Shown: positions 24,904-33,011, counted from the stretch's first letter. The stretch: DNA of 46,268 nucleotides from CAZOOR01 sp964581505 (GCA_964581505.1 CAZOOR010000010.1:1-46268), one strand, 5' to 3'. Notes: generated from the letters alone by a model not told the origin. Numbers and translations: made by a program.

Positions 24904-26934
24904 TTAATTCATTATTAAGAATTTTCCAAAATATATTTTCTCTGCAATTTGTAATTTTATTAAATATATGCCTGTTTGAACTTCTAAATGATTTCTTGAT
25001 AATTCAATTGTCAATTCATTATCTCCGGCATTGCATAACTTTTCAACCGATTGAAATATTGTTTTACCTTTAATGTTTAATAATGAATATCTTATCTTTT
25101 GAGGAACAGAAATGTGAAATCGAATATGTATGCGTTTCGATGCCGGATTTGGGAATATTTTAAACGGGGACTGTTCAATACTTTCGCTTATGTCCGCATA
25201 CTTATCAATATCAATAAATACGCCCTGACTAAGATTATAGTAACTACCTGTAACAGCTATTTCTCTCTTAACCGAACGCAACATATAAGCAGAGGCGGTA
25301 AAAGGAGGAGTATTATCGGTAAATGACAGAGATTTTATTAAACTAGTATTGATTTTTTTATATTTCCCATTGCTACTGTCAGCACGGAATATCATATAAC
25401 CGAGTATATCGTCTTCCGGTTTTTCCCATTCAAAGGAAACAGTCCGTTTACCTGAAATAATTGTATCACGTTTTTGTATAAAATTAACCGGCGGTGCAGT
25501 ATATTTCATACGCAATGTCGGGTCGCCAAGCAATGTCATATATACTGCTCTGACACCTTTTTTTTGATTTGTCAGATATGTCATTTTATTATTTTGCGAA
25601 ACTAAAACCGAATAGCCGATTGGCTCACCAAGTGCCATTTGATGAAAGAATACAAACGGTCTGCCCGCCATAATTGAAGTCAGGAACATTGGTTTGGAAG
25701 CAAGTGTTGCACGTAATACATTGTTCCTTGTGTCCCAATCACCAGCATAGGAACCGAGCAAGATAGTAAATACAGATTTATACGGATTCGAAGCAAGTTC
25801 TTCCGAATATACGGTATGATAAATATTATCATAGGCACCCATATTGCACCCATAAGACCAAAGAAAACTACTATCCTTCATTCCATAGCGATATGAAGAA
25901 ATAGTATCAATATTTTTCGTGCCGAGCAGTGCGGCGAAATTTAGCCAAGCACAAGCGGCAATTGCTTCCTTCAAAAGATAATTACCAAATCCGTCATCAA
26001 GAACAGCACGCATACGCGGTTGGAATTTCCTATGGCGGAAATTATGATTTTTGTTCAAATATCGCCGAAGTAATTCTTTCTCACTTTCAGGGAAGAATGG
26101 AAGATTAAACATATCAATCCTACCAATACGCATTTTCGATTTGGAAATAACCGATTGGTCGAATTTACCGTCATAGGGGATATTCTTATTCTCCTTTCGA
26201 ACCGGTTTGCGATTTAGTACATTAAAATCATTCCAATAATTTCTTGGTACACCGTAATAAACATCAGCCGCCCAAGCGCCCGAGTGGTCGGGACGATGTC
26301 CGTCCCAAGCAGTATTTCCCGAATATGGAACGGCAACTCTACCGAGCAACAGTAAACTTATTGTTTCATTCGGATTTTCTGCTTGTACTTTGTCAATTAT
26401 AAGCTTTGTCCTGCTAATTGCAGGAGCATAAAACTTTTCTGTACGCTCTACATACTTAGTAATAACAAAATAACCATCTCCCGTCAGGTCAAGCTGAAAC
26501 TGCTTAATTTCATTCTTTAATGAGTCTGCCATTGTTTCGTCAATTAACAGTAAAGCAATACCACGCTCATAAGGCATTTGTACATCATAGCCGGCATATA
26601 CATAACCGTAGCCCGTATATGAAGCGTCCTTTATAGTCTTAATTATCCCATACTCATAAGCCTTAGATGTTTCGGGTGGTGTGTCTGTATATGTATTATT
26701 ATTTGCATCTAATGTGTCGAGGAATTGCCAATTCTTCTCGTTTTTCAATTTTCTTGAAATAATATATTTTTCTGCATTTATATCTTTGTTATTCCATGTA
26801 AGCACAAATGATTTGCTCGCACCGGTCGAATCAATCCTAACACTTATGTCCACAATACGCTCATATCTTTCATTTGCAAGAAGCGAACCGGCAAACAAAA
26901 AAATGTTCAACAATGTGTATATATATAATTTCAT
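24904..26934 (-). CDS. T9SS-exported gingipain-like (C25) protein without catalytic dyad, copy A
   Basis: A 676-residue paralogue of the next gene with the same order: signal peptide, FN3-like domain, C25-like region, FN3-like domain, and a T9SS sorting domain containing FPNPASKRIHIRF and ending YFGKFLIMN. Shared signatures include LLGRVAVPYSGNTAWDGH, GRIDMFNLPFFPESE and LLGDPTLRM. The C25 Cys position is G-S395-Y-A-G-D-W-D and the His region reads WSYGCNMGAY. The ATG at 26934 is preferred to an in-frame TTG six bases upstream. Upstream paralogue in a two-gene operon; the pair is a tandem duplication that has diverged strongly. Role on the cell surface unknown. Confidence 0.78.
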   Translation of the reverse strand: MKLYIYTLLNIFLFAGSLLANERYERIVDISVRIDSTGASKSFVLTWNNKDINAEKYIISRKLKNEKNWQFLDTLDANNNTYTDTPPETSKAYEYGIIKTIKDASYTGYGYVYAGYDVQMPYERGIALLLIDETMADSLKNEIKQFQLDLTGDGYFVITKYVERTEKFYAPAISRTKLIIDKVQAENPNETISLLLLGRVAVPYSGNTAWDGHRPDHSGAWAADVYYGVPRNYWNDFNVLNRKPVRKENKNIPYDGKFDQSVISKSKMRIGRIDMFNLPFFPESEKELLRRYLNKNHNFRHRKFQPRMRAVLDDGFGNYLLKEAIAACAWLNFAALLGTKNIDTISSYRYGMKDSSFLWSYGCNMGAYDNIYHTVYSEELASNPYKSVFTILLGSYAGDWDTRNNVLRATLASKPMFLTSIMAGRPFVFFHQMALGEPIGYSVLVSQNNKMTYLTNQKKGVRAVYMTLLGDPTLRMKYTAPPVNFIQKRDTIISGKRTVSFEWEKPEDDILGYMIFRADSSNGKYKKINTSLIKSLSFTDNTPPFTASAYMLRSVKREIAVTGSYYNLSQGVFIDIDKYADISESIEQSPFKIFPNPASKRIHIRFHISVPQKIRYSLLNIKGKTIFQSVEKLCNAGDNELTIELSRNHLEVQTGIYLIKLQIAEKIYFGKFLIMN

Positions 26935-26993
26935 TTCCAAATATTCTGTAAATTGATTTATATAAATTAAATAACTTTTTCCTACTCACAAAG

Positions 26994-27022
26994 TTTCATT
27001 CGGATAAATTTTATTATTTTTG
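26994..27022 (+). promoter_or_regulatory. Possible promoter of mntP, near-leaderless
   Basis: TATTTTTG (27015-27022) is an exact TANNTTTG box; TTTC (26994-26997) is a weak -33 at 17 bp. With the usual 6-8 bp to +1, transcription would start at about 27028-27030, that is at or next to the ATG (27030). Confidence 0.4.
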
Positions 27023-27029
27023 TTATTGA

Positions 27030-27587
27030 ATGAATTACACATACATTATATTAGTAGCATTTGCATTGGCATTAGATGCCTTTGCAGTTTCGCTTGCGGC
27101 GGCGGCATATTTTGGCAAAGTAACAAAGCGGCAGAAGTTTCGTTTGTCATTCCACTTCGGTTTGTTTCAGTTCTTTATGCCGGTTTTGGGTTGGCTTTTC
27201 GGTTCACAATTGGAGCATTACCTAAGGGATATAGCTCATTGGATTGCATTTGCTATACTTGCTATTATCGGTATTAAAATGTGTATTGATGCAATAAAAA
27301 ATGATGAACAGAGAAAAGGGGACATCAGTAGAGGCTGGACTTTGATTTCTCTATCCTTTGCAACAAGTATTGATGCTCTTGCTGTGGGTTTCAGCTTCGG
27401 AGTTATTGATATGAATATCTGGATACCAAGTATTATCATAGGACTTGTCGCCTCTATTATGAGTTTGCTCGGGCTTAAGCTCGGGGAGATTTTATCCTTA
27501 AAATTCGGTTCGTATATGATATTTATAGGTGGGTGCATACTCATTCTTATCGGCTTGAATATTTTGCTTGAATACTTGGCTATATAA
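27030..27587 (+). CDS. mntP: Putative manganese efflux pump MntP
   Basis: A 185-residue inner-membrane protein with six predicted helices in two similar halves, as in MntP (YebN, formerly DUF204), which exports Mn2+. The paired acidic motifs are present: LDAFAVS with Asp16 in helix 1 and SIDALAVG with Asp115 in helix 4, counterparts of the functionally important acidic residues of E. coli MntP. Length matches the family. No yybP-ykoY-type manganese riboswitch can fit upstream, because the promoter appears to abut the start codon. Divergent from the C25-like operon and convergent with yjbQ. Confidence 0.93.
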   Translation: MNYTYIILVAFALALDAFAVSLAAAAYFGKVTKRQKFRLSFHFGLFQFFMPVLGWLFGSQLEHYLRDIAHWIAFAILAIIGIKMCIDAIKNDEQRKGDISRGWTLISLSFATSIDALAVGFSFGVIDMNIWIPSIIIGLVASIMSLLGLKLGEILSLKFGSYMIFIGGCILILIGLNILLEYLAI

Positions 27588-27599
27588 ACAAACTAAGTA

Positions 27600-27633
27600 G
27601 CGATAACAACATTGATTTGTTGAAATTTATCGC
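27600..27633. other. Hairpin between convergent mntP and yjbQ
   Basis: GCGATAA and TTATCGC (27600-27606 / 27627-27633) enclose CAACA and TGTTG (27607-27611 / 27618-27622) with a 4-nt bulge. It could end transcripts from both sides but lacks a clear T-run on either strand. The remainder of the gap to 27788 shows nothing convincing. Confidence 0.45.
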
Positions 27634-27787
27634 CATTGAATAAGATGCTCTTGAAAACCAACTCCACCAGCAGGCAAAGCAAATATAATATTCATATCCC
27701 AAATGCTATAATTGGAATAACACGACTGAACCAAACTTTTGAAGATTTGTCAATATCTTTCACCGAGCAACAATTTGAAACTACTAA

Positions 27788-28204
27788 TTATTCTCCAATT
27801 ATTTTCACAAGAACACGTTTGCGTCTCATACCGTCAAATTCGCCATAAAAGACTTGCTCCCAAGGTCCTAAATCCAATTTGCCTTCGGTAATAGCAACAA
27901 CTACTTCCCGACCCATTATTTGTCGTTTCAAATGAGCATCGGCATTATCCTCAAACCCATTATGACGATATTGCGAATGTGGCTTTTCCGGTGCCAATTT
28001 TTCCAGCCATATCTCATAATCATGGTGCAATCCTGATTCATCATCATTAATAAATACACTTGCCGTTATGTGCATAGCATTAACGAGAACAAGTCCTTCG
28101 CTTACACCGCTTTCCCTAACACACTGTTCCACATCAGGGGTAATATTAATAAATTCACGTCTGTTATGCGTCTGAAACCATAATTCTTTTTTGTAAGATT
28201 TCAT
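27788..28204 (-). CDS. yjbQ: YjbQ-family protein (UPF0047)
   Basis: A 138-residue cytoplasmic protein of the YjbQ / UPF0047 family, some members of which show weak thiamin-phosphate synthase activity; the physiological role is not settled. Diagnostic segments are present: HITASVFINDDE, the HxxYRHN-like SQYRHNGFEDNADAHLKRQIMG, and GKLDLGPWEQVFYGEFDG, which supply the conserved His and Glu residues of the active pocket. The ATG at 28204 (MKSYKKELWF) is preferred over an in-frame start 33 bp upstream, which would lie inside the promoter's transcription start region. Monocistronic. Confidence 0.93.
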   Translation of the reverse strand: MKSYKKELWFQTHNRREFINITPDVEQCVRESGVSEGLVLVNAMHITASVFINDDESGLHHDYEIWLEKLAPEKPHSQYRHNGFEDNADAHLKRQIMGREVVVAITEGKLDLGPWEQVFYGEFDGMRRKRVLVKIIGE

Positions 28205-28234
28205 TTTTCCCTCAATTAATAATAAATATTTAAA

Positions 28235-28266
28235 CAAAATTATTTTTAATTACAACATCTTGCAAA
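28235..28266 (-). promoter_or_regulatory. Promoter of yjbQ
   Basis: On the minus strand TTTG (28263-28266), a 20-bp spacer and TAATTTTG (28235-28242), an exact TTTG-N20-TANNTTTG. The start would be near 28228, about 24 nt before the ATG. Confidence 0.65.
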
Positions 28267-28304
28267 TAAAAACGATTATTAAAAATAAACAATATGGAAA
28301 TAAA

Positions 28305-29765
28305 ATGAAAATATTCTTTTTTATTATTGCGTTTTTGTTTACGGCAAACTTATCTTTTGCCGCCGATTGGGATATTATCCGACCTGATATTAATACGCAT
28401 TATGTTTCGGAAGCCGACAGTACAATTCATACCATTGACATCAGAATACACAAGCAAGTTGAGGATAGCGACATCTATTACAACTACTATATGAATGAAG
28501 TAACGAATGGAACTTATGCTCGTCCTAACTGCGTAATTGAAAAGGGAGACGGTTGGCTTGGACGTAAGGTCATTTTTAGCCTTGGCGGAACCGAGTCATT
28601 TTCCAATAAACAAAGAAATATCATCACTTTCAATATAAAGGCGAAAGTCGGGGATAAATGGAAGATGATGAAATTGAAATACGGAAACTATCTCGAAGCA
28701 CAAATTATTGAAAAGAAAGACACTCTACTTTTCGGTAATTTGAAAGACTCAGTAAGAATTATTAGTTTAACCGAAAAGAATAATTTGGACAAAAAAGTAA
28801 AATCCGATTTGAACAATTTGAAATTTGTTTTATCTAAACATTACGGTTTAACGGCTATGTACAATATGTTCTTTTTCCCGGATTCGATTATCACATACAA
28901 TCTGCAAGGTGTCGAAGGTACAGCAGGTCTTGTCCCGATAAAATTCAAAGAAGTGTTTGATTTTGATATTGGTGATATATTCCATATTTACGAAGGCGAT
29001 ACAATTAATTATTTTTATAGAATTTATAGATGGAGGCGGATAAAGGTAATAGATAAAACTTTTATTGCCCAAACAAACACTTTTGATTACGAAGTGGAGA
29101 ATCAGGTAATGCAAATAACCAGAACAAAGAATTCTCTTGATACCGTTTATAATGATAATTTGCTACATTTACGATACAAATTAGATGACTACACGGATTA
29201 TTTGCCCGAACAATCTTATATCATCAAGAGATATAAGGACACTTTGCTCTCTTCCAATATTTTTTATGTCAAGAAATACGGCGGACGACAACTAATTCGT
29301 TTCGGAAGAAAATATCGAAAATTCAAATTACCTTGTTTTGTTAATCCGTCTCGCGCTTTCAGCAAATCTTCATATTTTATTCAAGGATGCGGCGATTTCT
29401 ACGAAGAGAAAAATTATGGCAATCATAAATGGAAGCGTTTAGTGTATTACAAAAAGAAAGACAAAGAATGGGGGAAAAAACTAAATTTTGTTGTTGGCGT
29501 TAATGAACGTTCGGATATTAAGTCTTTACATCTCGTCAAGGAAATACTAAACGACAACGAAGCACTTACTATTGATGGTGCCGAGAGCGGGATATATAAT
29601 CTTACAATATCAGACTTGACGGGCAGAATTGTGCGAAAAAGTGAAGTTTATTTCGATGAAGGATTGAACAAAATTCAAATTGACGGATTATCAAACGGCA
29701 TATATTACGCAATATTTGTCAAAGGTAATTACACATATTTTGCTAAGTTCAATATTTTCAAATGA
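28305..29765 (+). CDS. T9SS-exported protein of unknown function
   Basis: A 486-residue protein beginning at the ATG at 28305, which gives a clean signal peptide (MKIFFFIIAFLFTANLSFA, cleaved before ADW); an in-frame start 45 bp upstream would spoil it. The mature region of about 370 residues is rich in Tyr, Lys and Asp with alternating beta-strand character and no recognised domain. The last ~75 residues (GIYNLTISDLTGRIVRKS... GIYYAIF...YFAKFNIFK) have the layout of a T9SS type A sorting domain. It is therefore exported through the outer membrane. Divergent from yjbQ; the 100-bp interval contains the yjbQ promoter. Confidence 0.75.
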   Translation: MKIFFFIIAFLFTANLSFAADWDIIRPDINTHYVSEADSTIHTIDIRIHKQVEDSDIYYNYYMNEVTNGTYARPNCVIEKGDGWLGRKVIFSLGGTESFSNKQRNIITFNIKAKVGDKWKMMKLKYGNYLEAQIIEKKDTLLFGNLKDSVRIISLTEKNNLDKKVKSDLNNLKFVLSKHYGLTAMYNMFFFPDSIITYNLQGVEGTAGLVPIKFKEVFDFDIGDIFHIYEGDTINYFYRIYRWRRIKVIDKTFIAQTNTFDYEVENQVMQITRTKNSLDTVYNDNLLHLRYKLDDYTDYLPEQSYIIKRYKDTLLSSNIFYVKKYGGRQLIRFGRKYRKFKLPCFVNPSRAFSKSSYFIQGCGDFYEEKNYGNHKWKRLVYYKKKDKEWGKKLNFVVGVNERSDIKSLHLVKEILNDNEALTIDGAESGIYNLTISDLTGRIVRKSEVYFDEGLNKIQIDGLSNGIYYAIFVKGNYTYFAKFNIFK

Positions 29766-29805
29766 AAATAAATGTAAAATAAATTTTTTTTATTCGATTA
29801 ATTAG

Positions 29806-29913
29806 TGTAAGTTATCTCTGTTGGAATTTCAAATTAGAAAAACCTCGGAATAACTTACATTATCATCCTCGTTTTTTTCTAATCTAAATTTTACAAATGC
29901 AGCAAGAGCTGCA
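29806..29913 (+). promoter_or_regulatory. Structured 5' leader of the RRM gene (Chlorobi-RRM-like candidate)
   Basis: Two long helices with interleaved arms can form. Helix 1 is TGTAAGTTAT (29806-29815) with ATAACTTACA (29850-29859), 10 perfect pairs. Helix 2 is ATTAGAAAAA (29833-29842) with TTTTTCTAAT (29874-29883), extended by AATTT (29825-29829) with AAATT (29886-29890). One arm of helix 2 lies in the loop of helix 1, so they make a pseudoknot or exclude each other. A third hairpin, TGCAGC-aaga-GCTGCA (29898-29913), followed by AATTTTT, precedes the GGAG. Known background: the Chlorobi-RRM RNA motif lies in 5' leaders of RRM genes. Identity with that motif is inferred from position only. 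Confidence 0.6.
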
Positions 29914-29944
29914 AATTTTTATACCACATTTTTTGGAGTTTTTT

Positions 29945-30238
29945 TTGAATATTTACGTAGGCAATTTGCCGTTTTCCACATCGGAAGACGATTTGCGTGA
30001 GTTATTCACCGAGTTTGGTGAAGTGTTATCGGCAAAAGTTATTAAAGATCGCGATACCGGTAGGTCAAGAGGATTTGGCTTTATCGAAATGAGCGATAAT
30101 TCAGCCAGAACAGCAATTTCCGAGTTAGACGGAACTGAATATGATGGAAATGATATTCGTGTCAATGAGTCAAAACCCAAAACACAGCGTTTTGGTGGAA
30201 ACAGAAATAGAAATGACAGAGGCAGAGGCGGTTGGTAA
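29945..30238 (+). CDS. Single-RRM RNA-binding protein
   Basis: A 97-residue protein: one RNA recognition motif (1-78) and a short Gly/Arg/Asn-rich tail (RFGGNRNRNDRGRGGW). Both RNP motifs are intact: RNP2 is IYVGNL near the N-terminus and RNP1 is RGFGFIEM at about 41-48. Such small RRM proteins are common in Bacteroidota, Chlorobi and cyanobacteria and bind single-stranded RNA, often with cold-related expression. The start is TTG at 29945, directly before NIYVGNLPF, with GGAG (29935-29938) 6 nt upstream; the ATG at 29897 lies inside the leader hairpin and would add an unsupported tail. The leader suggests autoregulation. Confidence 0.92.
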   Translation: MNIYVGNLPFSTSEDDLRELFTEFGEVLSAKVIKDRDTGRSRGFGFIEMSDNSARTAISELDGTEYDGNDIRVNESKPKTQRFGGNRNRNDRGRGGW

Positions 30239-30262
30239 ACCTTTGGTTTGCTTTTAACTTAA

Positions 30263-30297
30263 AAAGAGAGGCTGTCCAAAACGGACAGCCTCTCTTT
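30263..30297. terminator. Bidirectional terminator (AGAGGCTG family)
   Basis: AAAGAGAGGCTGTCC (30263-30277) pairs with GGACAGCCTCTCTTT (30283-30297), a 15-bp perfect stem with loop AAAAC. It lies between the convergent RRM and transketolase genes and can serve both. The stem is shared with the hairpins at 13546 and 15329. Confidence 0.9.
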
Positions 30298-30320
30298 ATA
30301 TAAATATCTCATTTGAATTT

Positions 30321-31325
30321 TTATGAAGAGTATTCGGGAATATCTTTCACCTGCCTGTAGCCGGTAAATCCCTTATCCCTTCGCTCCATTGATTTCAGAG
30401 CAGAGGCATAAATAGTTTGCCAATTCAAATTGAAATAGTCGAGTAATTCATCGGGTTCGCCGCTCGTACCAAAAGTGTCTTTTATGCCGACAAATTCAAT
30501 AGGTACGGGATAGTTCTTGGCAACAACTTCAGCAACAGCACCTCCAAGCCCGCCGTGAACTTGATGTTCCTCAGCAGTAACTATACAACCGCATTCACGA
30601 GCGGCGTCCGTAATTGTTTCAACATCAATTGGCTTAATCGAAGCGGAATTAATAACGCGAGCAGAAATCCCTTTTTTTGCCAATTCTTCTGCGGCAAGCA
30701 ATGCCTGCCAAACAAGAATTCCGCAAGCAATAATTGCCACATCGTTTCCTTCACGATATACCTGCGCCTTGCCAATCTCGAAAGGCGTATCCTGATTGGT
30801 GAACATAGGCACAGCCGACCGACCGAAGCGTATATAAGCAGGTCCCTGCATTTCGCCAACGGCTATTGTAGCTTTTCTTGTTTCTTCATAGTCAGCAGGA
30901 ACAATAAGCGTCATATTCGGCAAAGTGCGAAGCAGTGATATTTCCTCCAATGCCTGATGAGTCGCACCATCTGGTCCGACCGTAATTCCGGAATGCCCAC
31001 CACCGATTTTGACGTTCGCTTCATTATAACAAACGGAAATTCGGAGCTGGTCCGAATTTCGGAAAGCGGCGAAAGCACTATAACTTGCAAAGAAAGGAAT
31101 TTTCCCAGAGAGCGAAAGTCCAACGGCTATTGTAGTCGCATTCTGCTCGGCTATGCCGATTGAGAAAAAACGCTCGGGAAATTTCTCCTTGAAAAAAGAA
31201 GTCATAACCGAACCGGTTATATCGCCACCAAGTACAACTACATTGTCATATTTTTCACCTAATTCAACGAGTGCATGCCCAAAGCCGTGTCTTGTCGGTT
31301 TTTTGCCTAATTCTTTAAATTCCAT
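30321..31325 (-). CDS. Transketolase, C-terminal subunit
   Basis: A 334-residue protein equal to the pyrimidine-binding and C-terminal domains of transketolase, which moves two-carbon units between sugar phosphates with thiamin diphosphate. The catalytic Glu lies in GIAEQNATTIAVG, and the pyrimidine-pocket aromatic region is FFASYSAFAAFRNSDQ. GGGHSGITVGPDGATHQALEE matches split archaeal/bacterial transketolases. It needs the N-terminal subunit (32035-32922) for a complete active site at the subunit interface. It ends the three-gene operon and starts 23 bp after the lipoprotein stop. Confidence 0.93.
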   Translation of the reverse strand: MEFKELGKKPTRHGFGHALVELGEKYDNVVVLGGDITGSVMTSFFKEKFPERFFSIGIAEQNATTIAVGLSLSGKIPFFASYSAFAAFRNSDQLRISVCYNEANVKIGGGHSGITVGPDGATHQALEEISLLRTLPNMTLIVPADYEETRKATIAVGEMQGPAYIRFGRSAVPMFTNQDTPFEIGKAQVYREGNDVAIIACGILVWQALLAAEELAKKGISARVINSASIKPIDVETITDAARECGCIVTAEEHQVHGGLGGAVAEVVAKNYPVPIEFVGIKDTFGTSGEPDELLDYFNLNWQTIYASALKSMERRDKGFTGYRQVKDIPEYSS

Positions 31326-31348
31326 TTTTCTAACTTTTTTACGTTTTA

Positions 31349-32038
31349 CTAATTATATTTAATTTTTTCGATTAACTTTTTACGCTTGATTTTATCGAAG
31401 AAAAACACAAGCCCGCCGGTACCGGTCGGTACAGTGTATCCTTCGATTCTAATAATAAACCTATTTGCAAGGAAATAATATAATTCACCGGTATTATTCT
31501 CCGTGTTCCAGAGTAAATAGCCTTTTCCCATTTCGTCAATAATTGTTTCGCTCTCGAATCCGGAGCGTGATGGTAATATTGAAAAATATTTTAAATCATA
31601 AGACGGTATATTCTCTTTTTTTCCATAATCCGTAATACGCATAACTACTCCACCCTTGCTGAAATCATAAGTAAGCGACACGGTGGAAACATTACCCGTT
31701 TCTCCATATACTATTCCTGTACTTGGTTTTGCCGCTATTGCTCCGGCAATAGTAATAGGCATAAATGTTTTTAATGTATCCGGTGCTAATATCTTACCCG
31801 GGAAATACATTTCAATCTGCGTATCCTCAAAACTTTTTCGAGGTTGGTGTTTCACAGTCTGCTCTCTTGCTTGTGTCTTTTTCTCACTATTAGGAATAAC
31901 CTTGTCAGATTCCACTTGGATAGTAGTATCACGGACTTGGAGATGTTTGTTGCTATCGTCCCTACTGCATTTTGTGCAGGAGTTGAGCAGAAGCAATGAA
32001 CTCACGATTAAAAACAATATTAGCCGCATACCAATCAT
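31349..32038 (-). CDS. Lipoprotein of unknown function between the transketolase halves
   Basis: A 229-residue protein with a lipoprotein signal (LLLLNSC, lipid-bearing Cys21 counting from 32038). Next come a charged linker (about 25-75) and a globular part with TFMPITIAGAIAAKPSTGIVYG, VSLTYDF, GKGYLLWN and a final IEGYTVPTGTGGLVFFFDKI. No family was recognised. Its ATG overlaps the stop of the upstream transketolase N-subunit by 4 nt (ATGA), so it is translationally coupled to a cytoplasmic enzyme subunit although its own product is exported. A second Met at 32029 is an alternative start. Confidence 0.75.
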   Translation of the reverse strand: MIGMRLILFLIVSSLLLLNSCTKCSRDDSNKHLQVRDTTIQVESDKVIPNSEKKTQAREQTVKHQPRKSFEDTQIEMYFPGKILAPDTLKTFMPITIAGAIAAKPSTGIVYGETGNVSTVSLTYDFSKGGVVMRITDYGKKENIPSYDLKYFSILPSRSGFESETIIDEMGKGYLLWNTENNTGELYYFLANRFIIRIEGYTVPTGTGGLVFFFDKIKRKKLIEKIKYN

Positions 32039-32922
32039 TTTAATTTTTCCAATTCATTAAGAGCTTTAACGGCTTGTTCTTCGTTGGGCGGTATTCCATG
32101 CCAATTATAATCATCACGCATAAAACTAACGCCTTCACCCATAAATGTTTTTGCGATGATTGCAGTTGGTTTACCCAATCCCGATTCGTGATTATTAACA
32201 AACTGTGTATAGGCTTCAATAATTTGGGCGAAATCGTGTCCGTCAATTTCGATAATTTCAAAATTGAATGCTTTGATTTTATCAACGAGCGGATAAATAC
32301 TCATCACGTCTCGAACACGTCCGTCAATTTGGCAATCATTATTATCAATAATCCAGCAAAAATTATCAAGTCCAAAGCTACCTGCCGCCATTGCCGCCTC
32401 CCAGACGGAACCTTCCTGCATCTCGCCATCTCCACTCAGAGTAAATACTCGCTGTTTTGTTTTGTCGAGAAATTTATGAGACATTGCCATACCGAGTGCA
32501 ATAGATACGCCCTGACCCAAAGAACCCGATGCTGTTTCGATGCCCGGCAGATGCGTATCCCGTCCGGGATGTCCCTGCAAACGTGAACCGTATTTACGGA
32601 GAGTTGCAAGTTCCTCCGGTGGAAAATAGCCGGCATGTGCCAAAGCCGAATAATATACAGGGGCTAAATGCCCTGCACTCAATACAAAGCGGTCTCTCTC
32701 TTTCCAATCGGGATTAGCTGCATCATAGTGCATAAAATCTCCATAGAAGAGAACCGCCAGCAAATCGGCAATATCCAGCGAACCGCCGCTATGACCGGAT
32801 TTCGCTAAATATAAACTCTTAATAATATCCTTACGCAATTCCAAAGCAATTGGAAGGAACTCTTCGGGTTTTCTTGCTTTGTTCTCAAATATCACATCGT
32901 TAAATTGTACTTCTAAACTCAT
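32035..32922 (-). CDS. Transketolase, N-terminal subunit
   Basis: A 295-residue protein equal to the diphosphate-binding domain of transketolase. The ThDP/Mg2+ motif GDGEMQEGSVWEAA...NN is complete, and the substrate-binding histidines lie in SGHSGGSL, LSAGHLAP and LQGHPGR. First gene of the operon N-subunit, lipoprotein, C-subunit; the halves are thus separated on the DNA by 710 bp. On the minus strand a TAATTTTG box (32964-32971) lies about 42 bp upstream of the ATG, without a clear -33 element. Confidence 0.93.
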   Translation of the reverse strand: MSLEVQFNDVIFENKARKPEEFLPIALELRKDIIKSLYLAKSGHSGGSLDIADLLAVLFYGDFMHYDAANPDWKERDRFVLSAGHLAPVYYSALAHAGYFPPEELATLRKYGSRLQGHPGRDTHLPGIETASGSLGQGVSIALGMAMSHKFLDKTKQRVFTLSGDGEMQEGSVWEAAMAAGSFGLDNFCWIIDNNDCQIDGRVRDVMSIYPLVDKIKAFNFEIIEIDGHDFAQIIEAYTQFVNNHESGLGKPTAIIAKTFMGEGVSFMRDDYNWHGIPPNEEQAVKALNELEKLK

Positions 32923-32991
32923 TACGGTATTATTATATATTTTAAAAGAATTATAAATCCTGTCAAAATTACAAAATTTAACTGAATTAAT

Positions 32992-33011
32992 AAGCCGCAG
33001 TTCGGCTTTTT
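32992..33011 (+). terminator. Plus-strand terminator-like hairpin in a divergent intergenic region
   Basis: AAGCCG (32992-32997), loop CAGTT, CGGCTT (33003-33008) and a T-run to 33011. It lies between the divergent transketolase and DUF885 genes, where no plus-strand gene ends. It could attenuate the downstream gene or end a short RNA. Confidence 0.5.

Noticed and set aside
27636..27848. 70-codon open frame between mntP and yjbQ
   Set aside because: Overlaps the 3' end of yjbQ on the other strand and has no protein-like features.
29897..29944. ATG at 29897 as the start of the RRM protein
   Set aside because: It sits at the leader hairpin, adds 16 residues not seen in the family, and the GGAG at 29935 serves the TTG at 29945.
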